Source of the DNA: Desulfuromusa sp.
Lineage (GTDB): Bacteria > Desulfobacterota > Desulfuromonadia > Desulfuromonadales > Geopsychrobacteraceae
Length of the DNA stretch: 64,000 nucleotides
Reading direction: 5' to 3'
Assembly: GCA_016744675.1 (NCBI GenBank)
Contig: JADGDX010000005.1
Coordinates: 1 to 64,000, forward strand
Shown here: in pieces, positions 26,751-35,778 of the stretch
How positions within the stretch are numbered: the first letter of the stretch is position 1
How the letters are laid out: each line of letters begins with the position of its first letter
Position numbers and translations under genes: made by a program
The notes under the pieces: model-generated
What the model was told of the DNA's origin: nothing
Database searches by the model: none
What the model saw: the letters and a program-made list of their open reading frames with translations, nothing else

Positions 26751-26840
26751 ATGAAGACAAACGACCTGTTTCATTTCTTATCCGTGCTGAAACACGAACT
26801 GATCGATAGAGATCACCCAACATCCATGGAGAACCAATGA
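26751..26840 (+). CDS. Possible 29-codon leader ORF overlapping the next gene
   Basis: A short ORF (MKTNDLFHFLSVLKHEL...) ends in ATGA shared with the start of the following acyl-carrier-like gene. It would couple translation. It has no good ribosome site and may be chance. Confidence 0.3.
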   Translation: MKTNDLFHFLSVLKHELIDRDHPTSMENQ

Positions 26841-27157
26841 AAATAATAAAAACCGTACTGCTGATTGCTCTGTTTGCCTCTCTATCCACAACCTCTTTTG
26901 GCGGCAATTCGATAGAGAGTCGAGCTTATATTGAAGAAAAATTTGTCGGTGTCCTGATTGAACAGTTCGGTGTTGACTCGGAAAATATTTCCGATGAAAC
27001 ACGCTTGCGTGAGGACCTCGGTGCTGACGAGCTCGACCTTATAGAGTTATTGATGGCCCTCGAAGAGTATTTCGATATTACCGTCAGTGACGAGCAATGG
27101 GCAGGCGTCACCACAATCGAATCAGCCGTTAATTTGATATTTGGCATCAGAAACTAA
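26837..27157 (+). CDS. Exported acyl-carrier-protein-like protein lacking the phosphopantetheine serine
   Basis: Of 106 residues, 1 to about 22 form a Sec signal peptide (TVLLIALFASLSTTSFGG). The remainder aligns by eye along the length of acyl carrier proteins: TRLREDLGADELDLIELLMALEEYFDITVSDEQWAGVTTIESAVNLI. The invariant serine of the DSL motif, which carries phosphopantetheine, is replaced by Glu65 (GADELDLIEL; codon GAG). It therefore cannot be pantetheinylated in the normal way. An exported, non-acylable carrier fold suggests a structural, inhibitory or immunity-like role. The family identity is well supported; the role is unknown. Confidence 0.75.
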   Translation: MKIIKTVLLIALFASLSTTSFGGNSIESRAYIEEKFVGVLIEQFGVDSENISDETRLREDLGADELDLIELLMALEEYFDITVSDEQWAGVTTIESAVNLIFGIRN

Positions 27158-27173
27158 ATCGTTAGTAAAAAAA

Positions 27174-27644
27174 ATGAATATCATACAAAAACTTGCAAAT
27201 TGTGATTTAGGTCGAGAGACCTATCACTCTGATGGAAAAGGACATCTTCAGGTCCAACAAGAGTCGTCCTATGGTTTTGAAACTCCAACTTCCTTGCTTG
27301 AGCAGGTAGAGCAAGAAGGGCTATGTCCAGAATTCTTCGAGATCGTCAAAACGAAAGAGGATGGGTGGATACTGCATATCACCAGACACTTCTTAACCTC
27401 CAAGCATTATTCAACAACGTGTTTTGTTGAGTTTTTGTCTATCCTATCAAGCAGAGACGCACAGATTCAGCTTATTCAAGATTCTCCAATGTGGCTATGG
27501 GATGAGAACAACCTTACGTTGATAGGCATGGTCATCGATAAAGCCGAACAACTTATCGCTTCTACCGATCAAAAATCAATCGACAGAGAAATCGACCTAT
27601 CTATACTATACTGCACAGAGTCATTCAAAGGCTTGAAACGATGA
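27174..27644 (+). CDS. Hypothetical cytoplasmic protein
   Basis: This 156-residue protein has no signal peptide and no domain I recognise. It contains two Trp-rich stretches (GWILHITRHF, SPMWLWDENN). The ATG at 27174 is preferred over the TTG used in the ORF track, which overlaps the upstream gene. It could be a partner of the acyl-carrier-like protein because they are adjacent. Confidence 0.55.
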   Translation: MNIIQKLANCDLGRETYHSDGKGHLQVQQESSYGFETPTSLLEQVEQEGLCPEFFEIVKTKEDGWILHITRHFLTSKHYSTTCFVEFLSILSSRDAQIQLIQDSPMWLWDENNLTLIGMVIDKAEQLIASTDQKSIDREIDLSILYCTESFKGLKR

Positions 27645-27732
27645 GAGACAAGAACAAATAAGTCTACTTTATGTGACTGATCAATTTTTGGTGGCGGGAT
27701 ATTAGGCCATCCCCCTTCTTTGGTGTGGACCC

Positions 27733-27766
27733 AAAAAGCCTCCTCCGATTTCTCAGAAGAGGCTTT
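27733..27766 (-). terminator. Intrinsic terminator beside the tRNA-Glu 3' remnant
   Basis: Minus-strand AAAGCCTC...GAGGCTTTTT forms an 8-bp stem followed by U residues. It lies 7 bases beyond the CCA of the tRNA remnant, as expected for the terminator of the original tRNA locus. Confidence 0.7.
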
Positions 27767-27773
27767 CTCAATG

Positions 27774-27794
27774 TGGCGTCCCCAGGGGGATTCG
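27774..27794 (-). repeat. Duplicated 3' end of tRNA-Glu (att-like remnant)
   Basis: The 21 bases tggcgtccccagggggattcg repeat exactly the CCA end and part of the T-arm of the tRNA-Glu at 27977. The two copies are direct repeats 203 bases apart. A displaced tRNA 3' end is the usual scar of integrase-mediated insertion at a tRNA gene. Confidence 0.75.
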
Positions 27795-27930
27795 GTCACT
27801 ACGGCATCGCCATCACGGCAATTCCTGCGGAACCTCCCCTCCATTCGCTGACGCGACCATCCATGGCCGCTTTTCTGACATTAAGTCAGCGCTCATTTCG
27901 CTTCGAATCCCCCTCTTTGATAACCCGTAA

Positions 27931-27976
27931 AAATAGAAAAAGCCCTCCCACTTGCGTGAAAGGGCCATTTCTATTT
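27931..27976 (-). terminator. Terminator of tRNA-Lys/tRNA-Glu transcript
   Basis: AAATAGAAA pairs with TTTCTATTT and continues with GCCCT/AGGGC on the inside. The hairpin starts right after the tRNA CCA. Confidence 0.65.
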
Positions 27977-28054
27977 TGGCGTCCCCAGGGGGATTCGAAC
28001 CCCCGTCGCCGCCGTGAAAGGGCGGTGTCCTGGGCCAGGCTAGACGATAGGGAC
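27977..28054 (-). tRNA. tRNA-Glu (UUC)
   Basis: This is a complete cloverleaf with encoded CCA. The acceptor GTCCCTA pairs with TGGGGAC (one G-U), the anticodon is TTC, and the T-arm is GGGGGTTCGAATCCCCC. It is identical to the partial copy at 1-72. Confidence 0.97.
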
Positions 28055-28093
28055 TTAAAACTACTAAGTCCCTGCGGAAATTGAATCCGCAGG
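28051..28093 (-). other. Second copy of the tRNA-Glu leader double hairpin
   Basis: ggactta/taagtcc and cctgcgga/tccgcagg match the structure at 68-111. The stem end is G-C there and A-T here. The 7-nt loop TTCAATT (minus strand) resembles a T-loop. It lies between tRNA-Lys and tRNA-Glu. Confidence 0.6.
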
Positions 28094-28110
28094 ATGCTAC
28101 ATTCGTTAAA

Positions 28111-28186
28111 TGGTGAGCCGGGGGGGGATCGAACCCACGACCATCTGATTAAAAGTCAGATGCTCTACCAACTGAGCTACCGGCCC
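28111..28186 (-). tRNA. tRNA-Lys (UUU)
   Basis: This is a complete 76-base cloverleaf with encoded CCA: GGGCCGGTAGCTCAGTTGG start, anticodon loop CTTTTAA, T-loop GTTCGATC. It is transcribed ahead of tRNA-Glu. Confidence 0.97.
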
Positions 28187-28201
28187 AAACAACGAAAGGA
28201 C

Positions 28202-28230
28202 GTTATACGTGAATCATTTTGGTGCGTCAA
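28202..28230 (-). promoter_or_regulatory. Sigma-70 promoter of tRNA-Lys/Glu operon
   Basis: TTGACG and TATAAC are separated by exactly 17 bases, with the tRNA-Lys 5' end 15 bases downstream of the -10 element. Confidence 0.75.
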
Positions 28231-28238
28231 CCATTTTT

Positions 28239-29558
<1,320 letters not shown>

Positions 29559-29598
29559 TTACGTCAATAACGTGATGTCACTGACTATTAAATGATAA

Positions 29599-30885
29599 CT
29601 ATAACTCAAAGTTGCTCTGATTCAATTGCTCCCAGGACATCAATTGCTGCTTCCCTGTTAGCACTGAAATCACTTCTACGTCCTGCTCTTCTCCAGCAAC
29701 AACTGCCATAAAGCGATAATTCATTATTCGCCCATACTCAAGAGCATCCTCTTGGGTTCGATCAAGTATATCCCGTGTCACAGAATAGCCTTTTTTACGT
29801 AACTGACAAGCCAATTTCTGTGCTGCTCGCAAATTTTCTCCCGTTGAGAAAACTAATAGGTCACAACTGGGGACAACGAGTTCATCTAACCCTTTATCCA
29901 AAGCGAACAACAGGTTCAACAAGCTAAAAGTAAATCCTGTGGATGGCGCTGGAAATCCGTACTTCTCTGTCAGGTTATTATAGCGGCCACCACTACAAAC
30001 AGTATGGCCTACACCGGGAAGAAACCCTTGGAAGGTAATCCCGGTATGATAGTTCAATCCGCGCAACTCACCAAGGTCTATCGTGACATGATCTAAAACA
30101 CCATAAACATCAAGAACATCCAAAACCTGATTCAAACCATCTAACGCCCTACGGGAACGTTCATTGCTAACAGTTTTTTCAGCTTTTTGTAAAACTTCTC
30201 TCCCCCCATAAAGGCGCGGCAAAGCCAGAATTTCCTCACACACACTATCTTTGAGTTCACTCTGTTCCAGCAATCCTTTCAACTCCGAACTGTCTTTGCG
30301 TAAAATTGCATCTGCAACTTGTCCTGCCAAATGATCATCCAGCGGCAAACCGTCCATAACACCGCGGAAAAACTCCACCTGGCCGATATCGATGGTGAAT
30401 TCCTGAGCACCAACTGCGGCCAGAGATTCGACAGCCATGGCAATCATTTCAGCGTCAGCCTCAGGGCTATCCAAACCAATCATCTCAACACCCGACTGGA
30501 AGATATCCCGGTCTTTTCCCGCCTGCTGTTCAGTATGACGCAAAACCCGTCCGCTATAACAAAGGCGCAATGGTAATGGGAGTTCATTCATGCGAGTCGC
30601 TGCAATACGTGCTATCTGCGGCGTCATATCGGGAGGAAAAGTTAAAAGACGGCCACTCTGACGGTCATCGAAGCGAAAGGTTCGATCTTCTAAACCTTCT
30701 CCGAAGCCCCGCCCTAAAACATCGAGATATTCAAGCTGTGGGGTAATTACTGGCCGGAAACCCCAAGCGACATAAACCTGCTGCAGTTGTTGCTGCAAAT
30801 ATTCGACTTTGGCCGCTTTGAGTGGCAAAAAATCGCGCACTCCTTTTGGCAAATCTGTCTCTAAGGGTGATTCAGAAAAACGCAT
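29599..30885 (-). CDS. hisZ: ATP phosphoribosyltransferase regulatory subunit HisZ
   Basis: This histidyl-tRNA-synthetase-like protein of 428 residues partners the short form of HisG in the first step of histidine synthesis. Class II synthetase motifs are recognisable (GFRPVITPQLEYLD, RFDDRQSGRLLTFPPDMTPQIAR, GRVLRHTEQQAGKDRDIFQSGVE). The C-terminal region is short and lacks the HisS anticodon-binding domain. The start follows GGTGGAG. The usual neighbour in many bacteria is purA, as here. Confidence 0.93.
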   Translation of the reverse strand: MRFSESPLETDLPKGVRDFLPLKAAKVEYLQQQLQQVYVAWGFRPVITPQLEYLDVLGRGFGEGLEDRTFRFDDRQSGRLLTFPPDMTPQIARIAATRMNELPLPLRLCYSGRVLRHTEQQAGKDRDIFQSGVEMIGLDSPEADAEMIAMAVESLAAVGAQEFTIDIGQVEFFRGVMDGLPLDDHLAGQVADAILRKDSSELKGLLEQSELKDSVCEEILALPRLYGGREVLQKAEKTVSNERSRRALDGLNQVLDVLDVYGVLDHVTIDLGELRGLNYHTGITFQGFLPGVGHTVCSGGRYNNLTEKYGFPAPSTGFTFSLLNLLFALDKGLDELVVPSCDLLVFSTGENLRAAQKLACQLRKKGYSVTRDILDRTQEDALEYGRIMNYRFMAVVAGEEQDVEVISVLTGKQQLMSWEQLNQSNFEL

Positions 30886-31066
30886 CTATTTATCTCCACC
30901 CCGACAGAACACAAAGTCTCTTGTAGCAGGGTTACTATTCAGGTTGTTTTGCTTAATGGTTACACAGTATTTCCGGCAATTTTCTGCCCACGAAACACTA
31001 GCAACAGTCGATCACCTTGTCAAGAAATGGTCTCCTTGAAGTCCCCTTCATTCCTCGACAAACAAA

Positions 31067-32569
31067 CTACTTTGCTTCTTCGCGCAAATATTCAATAAGG
31101 ACTCGGACACCGAAACCAGTTCCCCCCTTTGGCTGCCCAGCCTTTCCTTGCTCTGCCCACGCCATACCGGCAATATCCAGATGTGCCCAACGGTATTTAT
31201 CGGCAAACTGCTGCAAGAAAGCCGCTGCTGTAATCGTCCCTGCGGCACGTCCACCAGTATTTTTCACATCGGCAAAGTCACTTTTAATCTGTTCGACATA
31301 TTCACTCCAGAGAGGCAACTGCCAGAGGCGCTCACCACTGCGCTCACCCGCCCTAAGAAGTTGTCTCGCCAATCCATCGTGATTGCCAAGCAGTGCAGCA
31401 GCATGATTCCCCAAAGCAATGATACATGCTCCCGTCAGGGTCGCCAGATCAATCACCACACGTGGCTCGAAACGACCGACATAGGCTAATGCATCGGCAA
31501 GGATGAGTCGCCCCTCGGCATCAGTATTTAAAACTTCAATGGTTTGACCTGAGAGCGAAGTTAAAATATCACCGGGGCGAATCGCTGCCCCAGAAGGCAT
31601 ATTTTCAACCGCCGGGACAATTGCAACCAGATTGATCGGTAATTTCATCTGTGCTGCAGCACGCATGGTTCCGAGAACTGCGGCAGCTCCCCCCATATCC
31701 ATCTTCATCTCGTCCATTTTTTCAGATGGTTTCAAAGAGATGCCGCCTGAATCAAAAGTCACACCCTTGCCAACCAAGGCGATAGGTTGATCAGTTTCGG
31801 CACCACCATTGTATTCGAGAACAATCAAAAAAGGATCTTGAACGCTTCCTTGAGCAACCCCAAGCAGTGCCCCAAAACCTTGTCGTTGTAGCTCGCGACG
31901 GTCCATCAAGCGTGCCTTGACTCCATTTTTCTCAGCCATAGCAACAGCTTCCATCGCCAGAAACTCAGGAGTTTTCAGATTACCCGGAGCATTCACCAGA
32001 TCACGAGCAAAGCAGACACCTGCACTAATTGATTCGGCAACAGCAACAGCAGCTTTTGCCTCGGCGGCATTCTCTTCACTGGAAATCAATAGATCAATCT
32101 TGCCTAACAGGGCTGGCCGACCGGGCTTCTCTTTTTGAAGGTATCGTTCATAACGATAATCTGCCAGAAAAAGACCCTCCGTAATCGCCTGAACTCGTTG
32201 TCCCAGATCGCTCTTTTTGACTGGGAATTCTTGCAGTGCCAGGGCAAAAGACCCCAATTGCTTTTCTACGAGCAGCTTCACAACACTGCACGTGACCTGT
32301 CGTAAAGAGTGAAGAGTAAAATCAGACTCCTTCCCTAATCCAACCAGCAAAATTCTTTCTGCTGAAGCCTGTGCACACCCGTGCAACAGGAGGGTCTCCC
32401 CCTTGCGCCCGGTCAATTCTTTGCTGCCAATTGCCCGTGCAAAAGCCTCACCAACGTGCTGGTTAATTTGTGCCAGTTGTTCTTCCTTATATTTTCCGGA
32501 GAAAACACCCCAGACGAGGCAGGGTGTTTTCTGTTCCGCAACATTTCCTTTTTTGATTGAAATCTTCAT
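31067..32569 (-). CDS. pepA: Leucyl aminopeptidase (M17)
   Basis: This is a di-metal cytosolic aminopeptidase of 500 residues. The metal and catalytic motifs are present: VGKGVTFDSGGISLKP, MDMGGAAAV and the signature NTDAEGRLILADAL. The start ATG at 32569 follows AGGTGG; the ORF track begins at a GTG three codons earlier. The start overlaps the end of mnmH, so the two are translated together. Confidence 0.95.
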   Translation of the reverse strand: MKISIKKGNVAEQKTPCLVWGVFSGKYKEEQLAQINQHVGEAFARAIGSKELTGRKGETLLLHGCAQASAERILLVGLGKESDFTLHSLRQVTCSVVKLLVEKQLGSFALALQEFPVKKSDLGQRVQAITEGLFLADYRYERYLQKEKPGRPALLGKIDLLISSEENAAEAKAAVAVAESISAGVCFARDLVNAPGNLKTPEFLAMEAVAMAEKNGVKARLMDRRELQRQGFGALLGVAQGSVQDPFLIVLEYNGGAETDQPIALVGKGVTFDSGGISLKPSEKMDEMKMDMGGAAAVLGTMRAAAQMKLPINLVAIVPAVENMPSGAAIRPGDILTSLSGQTIEVLNTDAEGRLILADALAYVGRFEPRVVIDLATLTGACIIALGNHAAALLGNHDGLARQLLRAGERSGERLWQLPLWSEYVEQIKSDFADVKNTGGRAAGTITAAAFLQQFADKYRWAHLDIAGMAWAEQGKAGQPKGGTGFGVRVLIEYLREEAK

Positions 32570-32570
32570 A

Positions 32571-33620
32571 TTATCCACCTTTATTCTCTGTTAATTTATC
32601 TAGCTGGATCGCAATTTTCTCTGTTGCAGAATTGACCGTGCCCAGTTCAACTTCAACTCTTCTCTCAGGCAAAGTATGTAGATAAAGAGGATCATAGTAG
32701 CGAATCATCAACTCGCGCACCAATTCATCCCACTTCCCCGAATCTAACAGGTCAAGAAATTCATAGACAACCTTGCTCCCCAAGCGTTCTTTCAAAGCAT
32801 TGATTGGTTTTTTAAACTGTTCACGAAGTTGATCAAGAGCAGGATAATCTTCTAGTATAATTTGAGTGCGAACATCCATTGAAGCTGTCAGCCAAAGGCT
32901 CGTTTGTACCTGCATCGCCTGGTGAAACCTTTTCGGTACCATGATCCGACCGATGTGAAGACTTTCCCCTTCTGTTACCAAATAGGATTTATCTCTCAAC
33001 TGTTCCAATCGGTCCCAAAGAAGGGCATCAAACTTTTTTTGTGATGGTTGTTGCTCTAAACCAAGAGCACCAAAAGCACTACCACGATGATTAGCCAAAC
33101 CTTCCAGATCAACAACCGGGTAATCCATTTCTTGGAGTTGATGCAATACTCGCGTTTTCCCGACACCCGTCAGCCCCCGCAAAACAAAAACTGGCGGCCA
33201 CTGTTGCTGTTCAAAATAATCGAGAACAATGCGCCGAAACCCTTTATGTCCTCCGATGAGTTGTTGCGCTGGAATCCCTGCTAGATTCATAAATGAAGTC
33301 ATCGCCAAAGAACGCATCCCGCCTCGCCAACAAAAAACGATCAAGGGTCCACCATCCTTACGACGATAACTCTCAACCTGCTCTAAAAGCTCAGGAATCT
33401 TTGGCGAAACAAGCTTAACACCAAGCTTTCGAGCGTCTTTTTTACCCTTTTGCTTAAATAGAGTCCCTACCAGTTCTCGCTCTTCATTACTAAAAATTGG
33501 AATATTAACCGCTCCGGGGATCGTTGCCTCAGCAAACTCAGCCGGAGTTCGCACATCAACCAGCAAAGCCCCCTTGCGCCTCTTCTCCAGCGCCTTTTCA
33601 AGTTCAATAGTTTCCCGCAT
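32571..33620 (-). CDS. mnmH: tRNA 2-selenouridine synthase
   Basis: MnmH (SelU) replaces sulphur by selenium at the wobble uridine of tRNA-Lys, Glu and Gln using selenophosphate. The 349 residues hold an N-terminal rhodanese domain with Cys97 in FCWRGGMRS and a C-terminal P-loop domain (GLTGVGKTR, about 149-157). Its presence implies a selenophosphate supply elsewhere in the genome. Its tRNA targets Lys and Glu are encoded 4.5 kb away. Confidence 0.94.
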   Translation of the reverse strand: MRETIELEKALEKRRKGALLVDVRTPAEFAEATIPGAVNIPIFSNEERELVGTLFKQKGKKDARKLGVKLVSPKIPELLEQVESYRRKDGGPLIVFCWRGGMRSLAMTSFMNLAGIPAQQLIGGHKGFRRIVLDYFEQQQWPPVFVLRGLTGVGKTRVLHQLQEMDYPVVDLEGLANHRGSAFGALGLEQQPSQKKFDALLWDRLEQLRDKSYLVTEGESLHIGRIMVPKRFHQAMQVQTSLWLTASMDVRTQIILEDYPALDQLREQFKKPINALKERLGSKVVYEFLDLLDSGKWDELVRELMIRYYDPLYLHTLPERRVEVELGTVNSATEKIAIQLDKLTENKGG

Positions 33621-33733
33621 TCAATCATCCCAATTTATATGTTTTATTTCGATTTTTTTCACTCGAGAGTTGATGGTTCTACACTAATCGTTATTGTTAC
33701 ACAACACTCTGCAAAAAAAAGGTCAAAAAATGG

Positions 33734-33762
33734 TTGACCGCAACGATTAATTCCGTTAGTGT
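33734..33762 (+). promoter_or_regulatory. Promoter of tRNA-fMet
   Basis: TTGACC and TAGTGT are separated by 17 bases and followed by a GC-rich discriminator (cggcagcc), typical of stable RNA promoters under stringent control. Confidence 0.5.
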
Positions 33763-33775
33763 CGGCAGCCGTTGT

Positions 33776-33852
<77 letters not shown>

Positions 33853-33861
33853 AAAAAATTC

Positions 33862-33896
33862 AGGGACTTGCATAAACATGCAGGTCCCTTTTTTTT
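33862..33896 (+). terminator. Intrinsic terminator of tRNA-fMet
   Basis: AGGGACTTGCAT and ATGCAGGTCCCT pair around a short loop, followed by eight T residues. A close relative of this hairpin occurs at 35692-35725 on the other side of hipBA. Confidence 0.85.
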
Positions 33897-33936
33897 GAGG
33901 TAGAGTCCATAAAATCCGATCCAACTCCATTGTTCT

Positions 33937-35190
33937 TTAACGCTCGGTTGAAAACGGATTTAGGAATTGGCGTTGCCACATCAGGCCTTTATCAACCGGG
34001 CTGAGCTCAACTTCCTCACATACACGATCCCAATTATCGCGGATAGCAGCCTCTGTCTTGTCAAATATTTCACATGCTTCACTGCGAGAAAGCAAAAAAA
34101 TATGTGCGGCCTCAAGACAAGTTTTGAGCTGGCTGAATTTATTGTCACCGACAATCAACATGGCTTGCACGGCTTCGTTACCTGAGCGGTTTTGTGGACA
34201 GATATCATAGGCCGGGGTCAATGTCAGCTCGCGCCCATCCCAAAACGCAGCATGGTTCCGAGCGTGATCATCTGTATTACTACACAGAACATTGAACACC
34301 AAACGGCCATATAGCTCATGAAGAGTCTGTTTTGGTTTGGCAAACCGAGCACGAATAATCTGCGCAAAATCCTCATAACTGGCATAGCGTGCAGTCATAT
34401 CACTTAATCCGAATAAAGTTAGCGCAGAGACCATGCTTTTACGTTCCCACCCTGAAGCAACTTGAACGCGATCAAAACGCTCAATTAACAAAACATCCTT
34501 GCCAGCGGCTTTTACCATTTGAGCCGGTGCGACAGCCAACCCCGCTATACTAGCTAGCCTCATAGCAACATACTCAGCCTTAACTACACTGTAAGTATCC
34601 GTGCTCGATGAAAATTTCGCGATATATTTTATTCCATGATCATTGATTAAGGCTTTGGGACGCGCCCCACCAATAGAGCTTCCATGAAATAACGCCTGAT
34701 CAAGCTCTGAGGTCAAAGGTACACCCTTTTCAACTCGATCTGCGGATTCAAGTAATTCTTTCAAACTAGCGTTTTTTGCTGACCTGGGAATGTATTCCGT
34801 AGGAGAACGTTGAAAATCTAGGGCACCAATGCGATCCGACCCGGATTCAAGCAGATAAGTTAGTTCATTTAAATCAGCGGTATCCGCACCAAATCCTCTT
34901 CTCCCCAACTGCTTATTAATAATAACGCGCCGCCCCCATGCATCGGGTGCAGCATCCCGAATACAGCTTGGAATATCCAAATCACTCAAAAGAGGAAGCA
35001 CACCAGCTTGTAGCGGCAGTTCCGGCACATAGATCGGAATGGCATCCGAGCGCTCCAGATAACTTTTGCCATAGTTAAAATAAACAAGCTCGCCATCTGC
35101 TTCTAACTTTCCAGCAACCACTGGCTCAGTTTCTCCCGATAGCCAGATCCAAACATAGGCTTCTTTGTTGTTTTGCTTAGAAGTCATCAT
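33937..35190 (-). CDS. hipA: HipA-family serine/threonine kinase toxin
   Basis: This type II toxin of about 417 residues is related to HipA, which phosphorylates glutamyl-tRNA synthetase and induces persistence. Visible motifs are the Gly-rich loop GSSIGGARPKALI, catalytic NTDDHARNHAAF and the metal-binding DICPQ. The N-terminal subdomain (about 1-110) that contacts HipB is present, so this is the full-length rather than the split HipST type. It overlaps hipB by about 14 bases. The module lies between tRNA-fMet and proX, away from both operons. Confidence 0.88.
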   Translation of the reverse strand: MMTSKQNNKEAYVWIWLSGETEPVVAGKLEADGELVYFNYGKSYLERSDAIPIYVPELPLQAGVLPLLSDLDIPSCIRDAAPDAWGRRVIINKQLGRRGFGADTADLNELTYLLESGSDRIGALDFQRSPTEYIPRSAKNASLKELLESADRVEKGVPLTSELDQALFHGSSIGGARPKALINDHGIKYIAKFSSSTDTYSVVKAEYVAMRLASIAGLAVAPAQMVKAAGKDVLLIERFDRVQVASGWERKSMVSALTLFGLSDMTARYASYEDFAQIIRARFAKPKQTLHELYGRLVFNVLCSNTDDHARNHAAFWDGRELTLTPAYDICPQNRSGNEAVQAMLIVGDNKFSQLKTCLEAAHIFLLSRSEACEIFDKTEAAIRDNWDRVCEEVELSPVDKGLMWQRQFLNPFSTER

Positions 35191-35503
35191 CAACGACCCT
35201 CGTTTTTTCTCTGATCCTCTTTGGGAGAAGGGCTATTTGGCTCTGGGTTAAATCAATGGCGGCTGAAAGCCTCTGACTGTCCGGCTCAAACAAAGGCACG
35301 CCTACCAAAGCAGCAACCTCAAACACCAAGCCAATGGCTGGAGTCATCTCACCAGATTCTATTTTTCGAAGTGTTCTTCGTGAAATTCCAGCACGTTCCG
35401 CAAGATTTGCTTCAGACCATTTGCGCATCTTGCGACCAAGCCTAATTTGCTGGCCTAGCAAAAATGCTGCTTCTTTTGCATATTTTGAATAGATTCTTTT
35501 CAT
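35177..35503 (-). CDS. hipB: HipB-family antitoxin, Xre-type HTH
   Basis: This 108-residue DNA-binding antitoxin has the helix-turn-helix LGRKMRKWSEANLAERAGISRRTLRKIESGEMTP. It would bind HipA and repress its own promoter. The ATG at 35503 (MKRIYSKYAKEAA) is chosen; the ORF track runs 20 codons further upstream through the promoter. A 30-residue Arg/Asp-rich tail follows the HTH domain. Confidence 0.85.
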   Translation of the reverse strand: MKRIYSKYAKEAAFLLGQQIRLGRKMRKWSEANLAERAGISRRTLRKIESGEMTPAIGLVFEVAALVGVPLFEPDSQRLSAAIDLTQSQIALLPKRIREKTRVVDDDF

Positions 35504-35527
35504 CGCCACACCAAAATTAAAATGAAC

Positions 35528-35556
35528 ATTATAGTAAGCACAAGACCACTTAATGA
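35528..35556 (-). promoter_or_regulatory. Probable hipBA promoter
   Basis: A perfect TATAAT lies 25 bases upstream of the hipB ATG. The -35 element is poor. A short inverted repeat (ACTATGGTAGT) near its upstream edge may be the HipB operator. Confidence 0.45.
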
Positions 35557-35691
35557 CTACCATAGTAGCCTTTTACAAAAAAGTCAACAGCAATACTACC
35601 GGGGTTAATAACGCGTAAACTGTCCAACTTTGTAATAGAACCTCTGTCCTGTTCGTAATTCTCCGCTAAGAAGGAGATTGAAAAAAAACAA

Positions 35692-35725
35692 AAAAAGGAC
35701 CTACATAAACATGTAAGTCCTTTTT
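35692..35725 (-). terminator. Terminator downstream of proVWX, related to the tRNA-fMet terminator
   Basis: AAAAAGGAC and GTCCTTTTT enclose tacat/atgta around an aaac loop. T-runs lie on both sides, so it may work in both directions. The core cataaacatg layout is shared with 33862-33896. Confidence 0.75.
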
Positions 35726-35778
35726 AGTTAACATATCGCCCCAGCCAGGGCGACATCGTGCTTGTTCTTTACTAATTC

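Noticed and set aside
27897-27925. Second tRNA T-arm-like fragment (cttcgaatccccctc)
   Set aside because: Too short and without flanking tRNA structure; chance or part of the same scar.
27725-28084. 119-codon ORF across the tRNA-Glu region
   Set aside because: It reads through a terminator and the antisense of tRNA-Glu; it is a shadow of RNA genes.
35580-35690. Possible insertion-sequence end (ctgtccaactttg) upstream of the terminator
   Set aside because: No matching inverted partner or transposase remnant could be found in the window.
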